This document shows, in pieces, positions 8,854 to 17,757 of a stretch of DNA of 64,000 nt. The position numbers were made by a program, and so were the translations under genes. Position 1 is the first letter of the stretch, and each line of letters starts with the position of its first letter. The DNA lies in the NCBI GenBank assembly GCA_030425195.1, contig JAUIAV010000006.1, positions 186,001-250,000 of the forward strand. Reading direction: 5' to 3'. The stretch is from Gammaproteobacteria bacterium (GTDB lineage: Bacteria; Pseudomonadota; Gammaproteobacteria; Pseudomonadales; Azotimanducaceae). The notes below the pieces were generated by a model. It was not told the DNA's origin and did no database searches. It saw only the letters and a list, made by a program, of their open reading frames with translations.

Positions 8854-9942
8854 GTGACCGAAACCTACACTTCCGAGTTCCCGGAACTCGGCTTCTATGG
8901 CCTGCCGGGGCACACGCGAACGCCCCGGGACGTGATCGGCCAGGTCCAGGACGCGGAACGACTGGGTGTCGGGAACGTCATGATCTCCGAGCGCAGGGAC
9001 TACAAGGAGATCGCAGCCATCTGCGGCGCCTGCGCAGCGGTGACCGACACCATCTACATCGGTTCTTCCGCCACCAACCTGAACTCCCGGCAACCGGTGA
9101 TCACCGCATCCATCGGCAGCACGCTCAACCGGCTCTCGAACGGGCGCTTCGCGCTCGGTCTGGCCAAGGGCAGCATCCATGTCGCCCGGGCCTGGAACGT
9201 GGACTACCCCACCTATGCCCGGGAAGCGGAATTTCTCACGCTCATGCGGCGCCTCTGGCGGGGTGAAACCATCAACGCCTACGAAGGCGCACTCGGCAGC
9301 TTCGGGTCGCTGGGCCTGGCCCCCTACGTCAATGAAGACATCCCGATCCTGTACGTGGGGTTCGGACCGAAGAGTCTCAACAACGCAGGCAGAATCTACG
9401 ACGGCGTGCACCTCCACACCTTCATGGGCGATCACGCGCTCACCAGCGCGGTCGCCTCGGTGCGGGCCGGCGAGCAGAAGGCCGGGCGAGAACCCGGCGA
9501 GGTGAAGATCTGGTCCGTGTTCGCCACCGCCTGTGACGTCCCGGAAGCCGTCTACCTGAAGTACATCGTCGCCCGGCTGGCCACCTACCTGCAGATTCCC
9601 GGCTATGGAGAACTGCTGGTTCGGGTCAACGACTGGGACGAGGAAGTCCTGAAGTCCTTCCGCAGCCACAAGGCCGTGACCAGCGTGGGCGGCCTGATCG
9701 ACAGCGTCGCCAGCACCGGACAGCTGGCCGAAATCGAGAAGATCATTCCACAGAACTGGCGCCCGGCCGCCGTCGGCAACGCCCGGGAATGCGCGGAAGC
9801 CTGGGTGGGGCAGTTCGAAGCCGGCGCGGACGGCCTCATCATTCATGCCAGCACACCGGAGGAATTCGCGCCGGTGCTGGACGAATACCGGAAGATCCGC
9901 CCACATGAGCGTTTCGAAGGCCGGACGAACCGGCCGGGTTGA
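8854..9942 (+). CDS. LLM class flavin/F420-dependent oxidoreductase
   Basis: 362 residues of the bacterial luciferase-like monooxygenase superfamily (TIM barrel). 'ELGFYGLPGHTRTPRDVIGQ' opens the barrel; 'IGSSATNLNSRQPVITAS' and 'LSNGRFALGLAKG' form the cofactor-binding strand region; 'YVGFGPKSLNNAG' lies in the second half. Sequence style is that of families called F420-dependent in actinobacteria, but FMN use cannot be excluded. The GTG at 8854 lies 7 bases after GGGAGG; the ATG at 8848 lies too close. It starts a tightly packed run with the next LLM gene, a GST and an MFS gene. Confidence 0.82.
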   Translation: MTETYTSEFPELGFYGLPGHTRTPRDVIGQVQDAERLGVGNVMISERRDYKEIAAICGACAAVTDTIYIGSSATNLNSRQPVITASIGSTLNRLSNGRFALGLAKGSIHVARAWNVDYPTYAREAEFLTLMRRLWRGETINAYEGALGSFGSLGLAPYVNEDIPILYVGFGPKSLNNAGRIYDGVHLHTFMGDHALTSAVASVRAGEQKAGREPGEVKIWSVFATACDVPEAVYLKYIVARLATYLQIPGYGELLVRVNDWDEEVLKSFRSHKAVTSVGGLIDSVASTGQLAEIEKIIPQNWRPAAVGNARECAEAWVGQFEAGADGLIIHASTPEEFAPVLDEYRKIRPHERFEGRTNRPG

Positions 9943-9968
9943 GCTTGAGCAGGAACGGAGACCGGCAG

Positions 9969-11006
9969 ATGAAGCTGGCCATCGAACTCGGCGGCGTTCA
10001 GCCGGATACGCTGGATCTCACGACCCGGTGGGTACAGCACGCCGAGAAGCTCGGCATCGACATGGCGTTCTCCGCCGAAGCCTGGTGGAGTGATGCGGCC
10101 ACCCCCATTGCGTTTCTGGCCGACAAGACCGAACGCATCCGCCTCGCCACCGGGATCATGCAGGTCACCGCCCGCACACCGGCCATGACGGCCATGACGG
10201 CGCTGACGCTGCACGACCTGACCGGCGGCCGGTTCGTGCTGGGCCTGGGCGCCAGCGGTCCCCAGGTGGTCGAAGGGCTCCATGGGATCCGCTACAACCC
10301 GGCGCTCACCCGCCTGCGGGAAACCGTGGACATCTGCCGGATGATCTTTGCCGGTGAGAAGGTCCGCTACCGCGGCAGGGTCTATCAGCTGCCTCTGCCG
10401 GACAGCGAGGGCAAGCCGATCAGGATCGCTCACGAACCCGCGGATGTTCCGATTTATCTGGCCACGCTCGGACCCAACTCGCTGCGATTTACCGGCAGTG
10501 AGGCGGACGGCTGGCTGGGCACCTCATTCTCGCCGGCACAGACCGGTGCTCACCTGGACTACCTCAGGGAAGGCGCGGAAGCGTCAGGACGCTCACTGTC
10601 CGACCTGGACCTCTGCGTTTCCGTCCGTGTGGAGATCGGCGAAGACGTGGAAGCCATGATCGCGCGTCGGAAACCCCAGGTTGCCTTCAACATGGGCGGC
10701 ATGGGATCCGCCACCACCAATTTCTACAATGACGCCTTCAGGCGCGCCGGCTACGAGGAGGACGCGAAGGCCGTGCAGGCGCTCTGGCTCGAAGGCAAAC
10801 GGGAAGCGGCGGCGGAGCGCGTGCCGGATGCCATGGTGACGGAGTTTCAGGCACTCGGGACGCCGGACATGGTCCGGGAACGTTTCCGGAAATACCGCGA
10901 CGCCGGCGTCACCACGCTCAAGCTGGGTCTGGACAGCGCCGGCCCGCCCGGTCCCGCCCGTTTCGAACGCCTGGAAGAGATCGTCGATATTCTGGAGGGA
11001 CTCTGA
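9969..11006 (+). CDS. LLM class flavin/F420-dependent oxidoreductase (second paralogue)
   Basis: 345 residues starting MKLAIELGG, with GGAG upstream. 'RIRLATGIMQVTARTPAMTAM' and 'LTGGRFVLGLGASGPQVVEG' are the standard LLM cofactor-region motifs, and 'YLATLGPNSLRFTGSEADGW' follows. It resembles the first LLM protein only distantly, so it is likely to act on another substrate or step. It ends as TGATG with the GST start, one base shared. Electron donor (F420H2 or FMNH2) not decidable from sequence. Confidence 0.84.
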   Translation: MKLAIELGGVQPDTLDLTTRWVQHAEKLGIDMAFSAEAWWSDAATPIAFLADKTERIRLATGIMQVTARTPAMTAMTALTLHDLTGGRFVLGLGASGPQVVEGLHGIRYNPALTRLRETVDICRMIFAGEKVRYRGRVYQLPLPDSEGKPIRIAHEPADVPIYLATLGPNSLRFTGSEADGWLGTSFSPAQTGAHLDYLREGAEASGRSLSDLDLCVSVRVEIGEDVEAMIARRKPQVAFNMGGMGSATTNFYNDAFRRAGYEEDAKAVQALWLEGKREAAAERVPDAMVTEFQALGTPDMVRERFRKYRDAGVTTLKLGLDSAGPPGPARFERLEEIVDILEGL

Positions 11007-11638
11007 TGAAGCTCTACATGGTGCCGCTGGCCCCGAATCCGACCAAGGTCATGCTCTACATCGCGGAGCGTGAGCAACTCGGTACCCGGATGGGCATCGA
11101 GCAGGTGGTGGTCAATACGGTGAAAGGCCGCCACAGGGAGCCTGAGCATCTTGCCCGCAATCCGTTCGGTACCGTGCCGACCCTGGAGCTCGATGACGGC
11201 ACCTACCTGGCGGAATCGCTCGCCATCATCGAGTATCTGGAAGAGAAGTTTCCGGAAGACGCATTGCTCACCGGTACGGCCGAGGAGAGAAACAGAGCCC
11301 GGGACGTGGAGCGCATCATCGACCTGCGGCTAGCCGGACCCATGGGTGCCTTCGGCCATCTGACGAATTCTCCACTCGGTCGACCGCCCGACCCTGAGGG
11401 CGCCGCCGAGATGGAGGAGAAGATGCAGACACCACTGGACTATCTGGAGAATCTGCTCTCCGACAGCCGGCCGCTCCTGCTCGGCGAGCGGGTTTCCATC
11501 GCCGACTGCACCCTGCAGGCATCGCTGCAGTTCGTCCGCTACGTGGAGGCCGACGTCTTCGGCGACCGCCCGCTGCTGCGGGCATGGGATGAGCGCTACC
11601 GCGCACGCCCGGCAGCGAAGGCCGTGCTTCGCTGGTGA
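11006..11638 (+). CDS. Glutathione S-transferase family protein
   Basis: 210 residues. The N-terminal thioredoxin-like domain has 'MVPLAPNPTKVMLYIAE' (active-site region), 'NPFGTVPTLELDDGTYLAESLAIIEYLEEKF' (cis-Pro and the ES glutathione-binding pair near residues 70-75). The C-terminal helical domain includes 'VSIADCTLQASLQF'. Context with two LLM oxidoreductases and MFS carriers suggests conjugation or isomerisation of a catabolic intermediate. Start and end both overlap neighbours (TGATG; GTGA). Confidence 0.86.
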   Translation: MKLYMVPLAPNPTKVMLYIAEREQLGTRMGIEQVVVNTVKGRHREPEHLARNPFGTVPTLELDDGTYLAESLAIIEYLEEKFPEDALLTGTAEERNRARDVERIIDLRLAGPMGAFGHLTNSPLGRPPDPEGAAEMEEKMQTPLDYLENLLSDSRPLLLGERVSIADCTLQASLQFVRYVEADVFGDRPLLRAWDERYRARPAAKAVLRW

Positions 11639-12972
11639 TCCAACGAGGCCACGAGGAAGACTATCCGGGCCTGTCCGCTGCCAGCTACACCCTCTCGCTG
11701 CTCTTTGTCGCCTACATCTTCTCCTTCATCGACCGGCAGATCCTTGCGCTCCTGGTGGGGCCCATCCGGGCAGACTTCGGCATCTCCGACTTCCAGTATT
11801 CCCTGCTTCAGGGCGCCGCCTTCGCCCTGCTCTACACCTTCGCCGGTCTGCCCATCGGCAGGCTCGCCGATCGCCACTCCCGGAAGTTCATCCTGTTTGC
11901 CTCGGTCTCCTTCTGGAGCCTGGCCACCGTCGCCTGCGGGCTGACGAAGAACTTCGCGCAGCTGTTCACCGCACGGATGGCCGTGGGCGCCGGTGAGGCC
12001 GGACTCGCACCGCCGGCCTACTCCATCATCCTGGACAGCTTCCGGGCCCAACACGTGGGCTATGCCATGTCGATCTACAAGCTGGCGGTGAAGGTGGGCG
12101 GCGGTCTGGCGCTCATCGTCGGCGGTGTGCTCTACGACTTCTATGCGGGTCTCGGCATTCTGACGCTGCCGCTGATCGGGGAGATCCGGCCCTGGCAGGC
12201 CACCCTGATCACCGTGGGCGCACCCGGACTCATCATCGGGGCTCTCATGCTCACCATCGACGAGCCGAGCCGGAAGGACCTGGCCGAGCAGCAGGACGCC
12301 GGTCAGGTCCCCATCCAGGATGTGGCCGCCTATGTCTGGAAGCGCCGCCGGCTCTATCTGTCCCTGTTCTTCGGCTCGTCGATGATGGCCATGGCGGGCT
12401 ATGGTGCTGCGGCCTGGTACCCGGAGTTCTTCACCCGCACCTACGGGTTTTCCAAGACCGAAGCCGGCACCTGGTTCGGCAGCATCGTCCTTTTCGGCGG
12501 CGGGCTCGGCGTGTTCTTCGGTGCCTGGCTGGCCAGCCGTCTGGCAGCCCGCGGACACACGGATGCCTATGTACGGGCAATGGTGATCACGGCCCTGGCC
12601 GCCGTGATTCCGGCGACGGCGGCGCCGCTGGCAGGCAATGTCACGGCAACCCTGCTGCTGCTCGGGCCCGCCACGCTGCTGTCCGGCTCCTATCTGGGGG
12701 TGATGGCCGTTTCCTTCGTGGTGATCTCGCCCAATCAGCTCCGGGGACAGCTCACGGCCGTCTACATCTTTGTCACCAACATCCTGGGCATGGCGGTGGG
12801 CACGAGCATCCTGGCGGCCTTCACGGATTTCCTCTACCAGGACGATGCGCTGCTGCATTATTCCATCGCCACGGCAGTGGCCATCTTCTACCCGAGTGCG
12901 GCGCTGCTCTTCTGGTACTGCCTGCCCGCCTATCGGCAGGCAGCCGCCGAATCCGGCACCTGGAAGCTCTGA
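11635..12972 (+). CDS. MFS transporter (spinster/ACS-like)
   Basis: 445 residues with about 12 membrane segments. 'SFIDRQILALLVGPIRADFGISDFQYSLLQG' is the usual first-helix region of spinster-like and organic-anion MFS carriers, and 'GLPIGRLADRHSRK' is motif A. The start GTG overlaps the GST stop as GTGA. Probably imports or exports the compound processed by the adjacent enzymes; the substrate is unknown. Confidence 0.84.
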   Translation: MIQRGHEEDYPGLSAASYTLSLLFVAYIFSFIDRQILALLVGPIRADFGISDFQYSLLQGAAFALLYTFAGLPIGRLADRHSRKFILFASVSFWSLATVACGLTKNFAQLFTARMAVGAGEAGLAPPAYSIILDSFRAQHVGYAMSIYKLAVKVGGGLALIVGGVLYDFYAGLGILTLPLIGEIRPWQATLITVGAPGLIIGALMLTIDEPSRKDLAEQQDAGQVPIQDVAAYVWKRRRLYLSLFFGSSMMAMAGYGAAAWYPEFFTRTYGFSKTEAGTWFGSIVLFGGGLGVFFGAWLASRLAARGHTDAYVRAMVITALAAVIPATAAPLAGNVTATLLLLGPATLLSGSYLGVMAVSFVVISPNQLRGQLTAVYIFVTNILGMAVGTSILAAFTDFLYQDDALLHYSIATAVAIFYPSAALLFWYCLPAYRQAAAESGTWKL

Positions 12973-12973
12973 A

Positions 12974-13816
12974 TCAGCAGCTCAGCCGGTAGGTATCCCC
13001 ATCCCGGACGATGTGGCCGGCGGTCGGTGCCGCGAAGTGAGTACCGATGATGAGCACCGGCCGGTCGGCATAGCGTTTGAGAAACGCTGCCCGGGTCTCG
13101 TGACTGAGGTCCTGATTCCAGTCCGCGGAGCTCGACCAGTCCGCGTGGGCAATCTGACAGGGATGGTGAATCATGTCCCCGGTAATCACCGCCTCTTCCC
13201 CTTCGGAGGCGATGTGGATGCTGACGTGCCCGGGCGTGTGGCCCGGGGTGGGCTCGAGCCAGACCTCGTCCGTCACCCGATGATCCGGGCGGACCAGATC
13301 GGCGAGACCCGCGTCGAAGATGGGCTGCACCGAGTCCTCGATCACCGGTCCGTACTCCTGCGGCTCGTTGCACCAGTGCGCCCACTCGTCCTCGGCATAG
13401 AGGTATCGGGCGTTCTCGAAAGTCGGCTGCCAGACGCCGTCCACCAGGCGGGTGTTCCAGCCCACGTGATCCACATGCATGTGGGTGCAGAGCACGGTGT
13501 CGAAGGCCTCGGGGCGGAAGCCGGCGGTTGCCAGGCTGTCCAGAAAACCGGTCTGCATCCGGTTCCAGCGCGGATAGGTGCGTTCCTTGTCGTTGCCGAT
13601 ACAGGTGTCCACCATCAGCAGCCGCCCCTCGGATTCGAGAATCAGGCTGTGAATGGAAAGCACGATCCTGCCCTGTTCATCCACGAAGGGTCGGATCCAG
13701 GGCAGGCGCCCCAGCGCCTCCGGCGTTGCCTGGGGCAGCAGATAGGGGCCGAGGGAAGCCGTGGTCAGCTCCACCATCTGGGTGATCTTCACTTTTCCTA
13801 TCTGCCATTTCAGCAT
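12974..13816 (-). CDS. MBL-fold metallo-hydrolase
   Basis: 280 residues of the metallo-beta-lactamase superfamily. 'CTHMHVDHVGWNT' (near residue 110) is the HxHxDH zinc motif, 'TPGHTPGHVSI' and 'ITGDMIHHP' supply the further His and Asp ligands. The N-terminus 'MLKWQIGKVKITQMVE' is typical of the lactonase/quorum-quenching-like branch. No signal peptide, so it is cytosolic. It ends one base after the convergent MFS gene. Lactonase or thioesterase activity are both possible. Confidence 0.84.
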   Translation of the reverse strand: MLKWQIGKVKITQMVELTTASLGPYLLPQATPEALGRLPWIRPFVDEQGRIVLSIHSLILESEGRLLMVDTCIGNDKERTYPRWNRMQTGFLDSLATAGFRPEAFDTVLCTHMHVDHVGWNTRLVDGVWQPTFENARYLYAEDEWAHWCNEPQEYGPVIEDSVQPIFDAGLADLVRPDHRVTDEVWLEPTPGHTPGHVSIHIASEGEEAVITGDMIHHPCQIAHADWSSSADWNQDLSHETRAAFLKRYADRPVLIIGTHFAAPTAGHIVRDGDTYRLSC

Positions 13817-13960
13817 CGTCGGTCCCGTGTCTGCCGGGTTTCTGGAGCCTTTCAGAAAGCGTGCGGAGGGTCAATCGGGCAGCGCGAAACCGGAAAGAGG
13901 TCTCAGTTCGAGCCGGTTGCAGATTGTCTCAATACTTCTTCAAGTACCCCTTGCGTCAAC

Positions 13961-13989
13961 TTGTCGACACTGTGCTCGGACACTTAAAA
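13961..13989 (+). promoter_or_regulatory. Candidate sigma-70 promoter
   Basis: TTGTCG and TTAAAA separated by exactly 17 bases lie 23 bases before the ATG of the small gene at 14012. A 14-base dyad TACTT-CTTC-AAGTA (13933-13946) sits just upstream of the -35 box and could bind a regulator. The rest of the 180-base gap shows nothing further. Confidence 0.4.
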
Positions 13990-14011
13990 AACGATCGGGT
14001 TGGACACCATC

Positions 14012-14326
14012 ATGTACGTGACAGGACGACAGCGTCATAATCAGGCCTTACTGGCCCCCAGCCGCAAGGACGAGAAGGCGATCGTTCAGATGCTCAGGGG
14101 TCTTCAGGCGTACCGGGAGATCCTGGAAGCCACCGATGCCGAAGCGGCACGCGCGGTACTGAATCAAGGATTGTCAGACATTGCCCGAGGCTTACAGAAA
14201 CTTGCTCAGGGACCCATGGGTCGCCTGGATCCGGAACTGCTTCTTCAGGATCTCGAGTCCTTCATTCAGGAGAGCAGCCTCACTCTGGTCGGCAGCGAGT
14301 CCGAGGAGTCCCGGGAAGCGGTCTGA
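14012..14326 (+). CDS. Small helical protein of unknown function
   Basis: 104 residues from the ATG at 14012 (a TTG at 14000 would add four). The sequence is largely helical and charged: 'DEKAIVQMLRGLQAYREILEATDAEAA', 'GLSDIARGLQKLAQG', then 'DPELLLQDLESFIQ'. No cysteines, no membrane segment. I recognise no family. A promoter-like element precedes it, and its last 146 bases are overlapped in another frame by the open frame of the transglycosylase gene. Confidence 0.5.
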   Translation: MYVTGRQRHNQALLAPSRKDEKAIVQMLRGLQAYREILEATDAEAARAVLNQGLSDIARGLQKLAQGPMGRLDPELLLQDLESFIQESSLTLVGSESEESREAV

Positions 14327-15563
14327 CCGCCCACACCTGCTCCCCTTTCTGTTTGCAGGGATCGCGACCACCGCATTGACTGCGGAACCGGCGGCGGAAG
14401 AGACGCTGCCGGCCATCGACCAATCCGACTTCGCTCAATGCCTGATCCGTTTCCGGGAGGCGGCCATCGACGCCGGCGTCTCGGAAACCACCACCGACCA
14501 GGTCCTCTCCCAGGTCTCGCTCTCCGAGCGGGTCCTGGAGCTCGACCGGCGCCAGCCCGAGTTCACCCAGACCTTCGCCGACTATTTCAATCGCCGGGTG
14601 ACCAGTGCCCGGGTGGAGCGCGGACGGGAGATGCTGGCCACTCATCGGACGCTTCTCCTGGAGATTCAGCAACGGACGGGCGTGCCGCCTCAGTATCTCG
14701 TGTCCTTCTGGGGCCTGGAGACCAACTTCGGCAGCTATCTCGGCAAGATGGCGATCCCCGACTCGCTGGCGACACTCGCCTGTGACCGGCGCCGCAGCGG
14801 CTACTTCACCGGTGAGCTGGTCTCCGCACTCCGGATCATAGACTCCGGCGACGTCGAACTCGCCGAGATGAACGGGTCCTGGGCCGGGGCGATGGGCCAT
14901 GTGCAGTTCATGCCCAGTGCCTATCTGCGCTACGCGGTGGATTTCGATGGCGATGGCCGGCGCGATCTGTTCGCCAGCACGGAAGATGCCCTGGCATCCG
15001 CCGGCAATTTTCTTCAGGCGCTCGGCTGGCAGGCCGGGCTCCGCTGGGGTCGGGAGGTGCAGCTCCCCGAGGACTTCGATTTCGCGCTGGCCCGGGGTGC
15101 CGCGAAGAAACCGCTCGGCGACTGGCGTCGCCTGGGCGTGACCGATGCCTTCGGGCATCCGCTCTCCACCGTGCCCGTGGATGCCGCCCTGCGCCTGCCG
15201 GCAGGACATCGGGGGCCGGCTTTTCTGACCTATGCGAATTTCGACGTGATCATGGGCTGGAACCGCTCCGTTTACTACGCCCTGGCGGTCGGGCATCTGG
15301 CCGACCGGATCGCCGGAGCCGGCCAGCTGCGCACGCCGCCACCGGAGGACGACCTGCGTTTCTCGAACGACGATCTGCTGGCCCTGCAGCTGCAGCTCGC
15401 GGCTCTGGGCTACGACCCGGGCGAGCCGGACGGACGGCTCGGGCCGGCCACCCGGAACGCGGTCAGCCTGTTTCAGTCGGACAACGGGTTCATTCCCGAC
15501 GGCCACCTGGACCCGCAGGTGGTGGAGAAGATACGCTCCCTGGCGGCGACGGCGGGCGGCTGA
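14181..15563 (+). CDS. MltB-family (GH103) lytic murein transglycosylase with PG-binding domain
   Basis: The recognisable protein begins near base 14320 with a leader (LLPFLFAGIATTALTA), then an SLT_2/GH103 domain: 'FWGLETNFGSYLG' contains the likely catalytic Glu, 'GSWAGAMGHVQFMPSAYLRYAVDFDGDGRRDLF' is the core motif. A PG_binding_1 domain closes it ('LQLQLAALGYDPGEPDGRLGPATRNAVSLFQ'). It cleaves peptidoglycan to anhydromuropeptides in the periplasm. The start is unresolved: the only ATG is at 14181, deep inside the small upstream gene, and no ATG or GTG lies just before the leader. Confidence 0.8.
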   Translation: MPEAYRNLLRDPWVAWIRNCFFRISSPSFRRAASLWSAASPRSPGKRSDRPHLLPFLFAGIATTALTAEPAAEETLPAIDQSDFAQCLIRFREAAIDAGVSETTTDQVLSQVSLSERVLELDRRQPEFTQTFADYFNRRVTSARVERGREMLATHRTLLLEIQQRTGVPPQYLVSFWGLETNFGSYLGKMAIPDSLATLACDRRRSGYFTGELVSALRIIDSGDVELAEMNGSWAGAMGHVQFMPSAYLRYAVDFDGDGRRDLFASTEDALASAGNFLQALGWQAGLRWGREVQLPEDFDFALARGAAKKPLGDWRRLGVTDAFGHPLSTVPVDAALRLPAGHRGPAFLTYANFDVIMGWNRSVYYALAVGHLADRIAGAGQLRTPPPEDDLRFSNDDLLALQLQLAALGYDPGEPDGRLGPATRNAVSLFQSDNGFIPDGHLDPQVVEKIRSLAATAGG

Positions 15564-16967
15564 TCAGCCTCCCCCGCCGTTGCGCTCATCCAGCACCGCC
15601 CGGATCTTCGCGTGCTCGGCTTCGTCCAGCTTGAACCGGCTGAACAGGGCGGCGCCGATCACGTAGCAGACCAGAGGAAAGAGCCCGTACAGGGTGACCA
15701 TGGCCAGCTTCACCGTCATGGTCTGTTCCTCATTGGGCACGAAACCTGCCCCCTGGAGCACGAAACCGGTCAGCAGCAGCATGACACCGGTGGCACCTTT
15801 GTAGACGAAGTTCCAGGCCGCGAAGTAAGACCCTTCCTTGCGCTCGCCGGTGACCATCTCGTCATAGTCGATCACGTCGCCCTGAATCGAGGGTGACAGG
15901 GTTCCGCCGCAACCGGCGGCGAGCCCGGCAGTCACCGCGAAAGTGCAGATGTAGAGGATCTTCATGTTGACGTCCTCCATGAACGGCAGCGCGAACATGG
16001 CGCCGAAAGAGACGCCGGTCATGAGCATGGAGAACATCCACAACCTCACCTTGCCGAAGCGCCGGGACAGCGGCAGCCAGAGCGGCACGGAGAACGAGGA
16101 AGGCACCATGTAGCAGAGGATGATTACGGGCGCCCAGATGGCTGCCCCCACCACGTACTGGGTGACATACAGGGTGAGCGCGCCGATGGCGGCCGAACCC
16201 ACCTGCTCGATGAAGGTGACCACGATCAGCAGACGGGCATGGGGATTCTGCCAGACGTCCCGGAATGCCTGAAACGGATTCTCGTTGACCCTGCCCTGGT
16301 AATCGGCACGTTCCTTGAGCTTGCCCACCGACAGCAGGATGAGGACCACCATGAACGCCGCTGCCAGGATGGCCAGGTCGAACGCTTCCGCCCGCACTAC
16401 GTCCCGACCCTCCTGCTCGGCGGTGATGAGCAGGTAGAAGCTGATCAGGGAGAGGATGGAGCCGAAAGTGTAGAATCCGTGCCGGACGCCGAACAGCCGG
16501 CTGCGTTCGTGATAGCTGCCGGAAAGCTCCGCACCCAGGGACAGGTGCGGCACGAAGAATACGGTCATGGCGGAATAGAAACCGATGATGGCCACCGCCA
16601 TCCAGATCACCAGGGCCGTGTCGGAGAGGCTTTCCGGCGGCCCGAAGACCATGATGAACGTCGCGCCGATGGGCAGACAGCTCGCCAGAATCCAGGTGCG
16701 TCGGCGGCCGTACCGGATCCGGGTACGATCCGAGAGATAGCCGACCACCGGATCGGACACCGCGTCCCAGATACGCGAGGCAGAGAAGATCAGGCCCATG
16801 ATGGCGGGGGCGATGAGCAGCACGTCCGTGGCGAACTTCATCACGTACAGCGACAGCATGAGATACATGTAGCCGGCACCCATGCCGGGTGTGCCGTAGG
16901 CGAATATGGTCGGCCAGGAAACCCTGTCCGGCAGTACGCCGGCCGGCTTCGTCTGTGCCTGTGCCAC
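15564..16967 (-). CDS. GPH-family (MFS) sugar:cation symporter-like transporter
   Basis: 467 residues, about 12 membrane segments. 'SRIWDAVSDPVVGYLSDRTRIRYGRRRTWILAS' near residue 65-95 is the signature of the glycoside-pentoside-hexuronide family (MelB/XynP-like). Many marine relatives sit next to SDR genes and may carry other substrates than sugars. It ends directly against the convergent transglycosylase gene and follows the SDR gene by two bases. Confidence 0.85.
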   Translation of the reverse strand: MAQAQTKPAGVLPDRVSWPTIFAYGTPGMGAGYMYLMLSLYVMKFATDVLLIAPAIMGLIFSASRIWDAVSDPVVGYLSDRTRIRYGRRRTWILASCLPIGATFIMVFGPPESLSDTALVIWMAVAIIGFYSAMTVFFVPHLSLGAELSGSYHERSRLFGVRHGFYTFGSILSLISFYLLITAEQEGRDVVRAEAFDLAILAAAFMVVLILLSVGKLKERADYQGRVNENPFQAFRDVWQNPHARLLIVVTFIEQVGSAAIGALTLYVTQYVVGAAIWAPVIILCYMVPSSFSVPLWLPLSRRFGKVRLWMFSMLMTGVSFGAMFALPFMEDVNMKILYICTFAVTAGLAAGCGGTLSPSIQGDVIDYDEMVTGERKEGSYFAAWNFVYKGATGVMLLLTGFVLQGAGFVPNEEQTMTVKLAMVTLYGLFPLVCYVIGAALFSRFKLDEAEHAKIRAVLDERNGGGG

Positions 16968-16969
16968 GC

Positions 16970-17755
16970 TCAGGCGTTCCGGATGGTGAGACCGCCGTCC
17001 ACCGGCAGGGCCACCCCCGTGATGAAGCTGGCAGCGGGCAGAACCAGGCTGAGTGTGGTCTGGGCCACCTCCTCCGGATCCGCGTAACGCTTGAGCGCCA
17101 CCCGACGCCGGGCGAACTCAGCCTTGGCCTCGTCGGGAATGGCCGACGTCATGCCCGTATTGATGGGCCCGGGACAGATGCAGTTCACCGTGATGCCTTC
17201 GCCGCCGAGCTCCACCGCCAGCGACCGGGTGAGGCCGATGACGCCGGTCTTGGCTGCCGTGTACGGGCTCCCGAACTTGGTCGCGCCCAGGCCTTCCGTG
17301 GATGCGATGTTGACGATCCGCGGATGCGCCGCCTGGCGCAGATGCGGCAGGGCGGCCCGGATCGTGCGTGTATGCGCCGTCAGCAGCACGGAGAGCGAGA
17401 GGTCCCAGGCGGCCTCATAGTCGTCCGCGTCGATGGGTGCGAACCGGGAGATACCCGCATTGTTGACCAGGATGTCCATGGCGCCGAAGTGATCGCCGAT
17501 CTCGGCAAACACCGACCTGATCGCCTCACCGTCATCGAGGTCCAGCGTCCAGGCCCTGGCCTCCCTGCCCGCCGCCTCGATTTCCGCCACCACCTCCGCC
17601 AGCGGTTCGGCGTTCAGATCGATGGCCGCAACCCGGGCACCCTGTTCGGCAAAGAGCCGGGCGGTGGCGGCACCCATGCCGCTGGCCGCACCGGTGACGA
17701 TGGCGACGGATCCCTCGATGGACCTGCTCAACTGGCTCAGACGTTGCTCACTCAT
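16970..17755 (-). CDS. SDR family NAD(P)-dependent oxidoreductase
   Basis: 261 residues. 'AIVTGAASGMGAATA' gives the TGxxxGxG cofactor motif, 'DILVNNAGIS' the NNAG motif, a Ser in 'VNIASTEG' and 'YTAAKTG' the catalytic Tyr and Lys; 'GVALPVDGG' closes the fold. The acidic residue in 'AAIDLNAE' after strand 2 indicates NAD preference. ATG at 17755 has GGAG five bases upstream; a GTG at 17761 would overlap the previous stop as GTGA. It lies between a second SDR and the GPH carrier. Confidence 0.86.
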   Translation of the reverse strand: MSEQRLSQLSRSIEGSVAIVTGAASGMGAATARLFAEQGARVAAIDLNAEPLAEVVAEIEAAGREARAWTLDLDDGEAIRSVFAEIGDHFGAMDILVNNAGISRFAPIDADDYEAAWDLSLSVLLTAHTRTIRAALPHLRQAAHPRIVNIASTEGLGATKFGSPYTAAKTGVIGLTRSLAVELGGEGITVNCICPGPINTGMTSAIPDEAKAEFARRRVALKRYADPEEVAQTTLSLVLPAASFITGVALPVDGGLTIRNA

Positions 17756-17757
17756 GC

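Noticed and set aside
11596-12858. Long minus-strand open frame of 420 codons across the MFS gene
   Set aside because: Composition is Gly/Asp/Arg/His-rich, as expected for a shadow of a high-GC gene; the plus-strand MFS protein has clear membrane helices and coupling to its neighbour.
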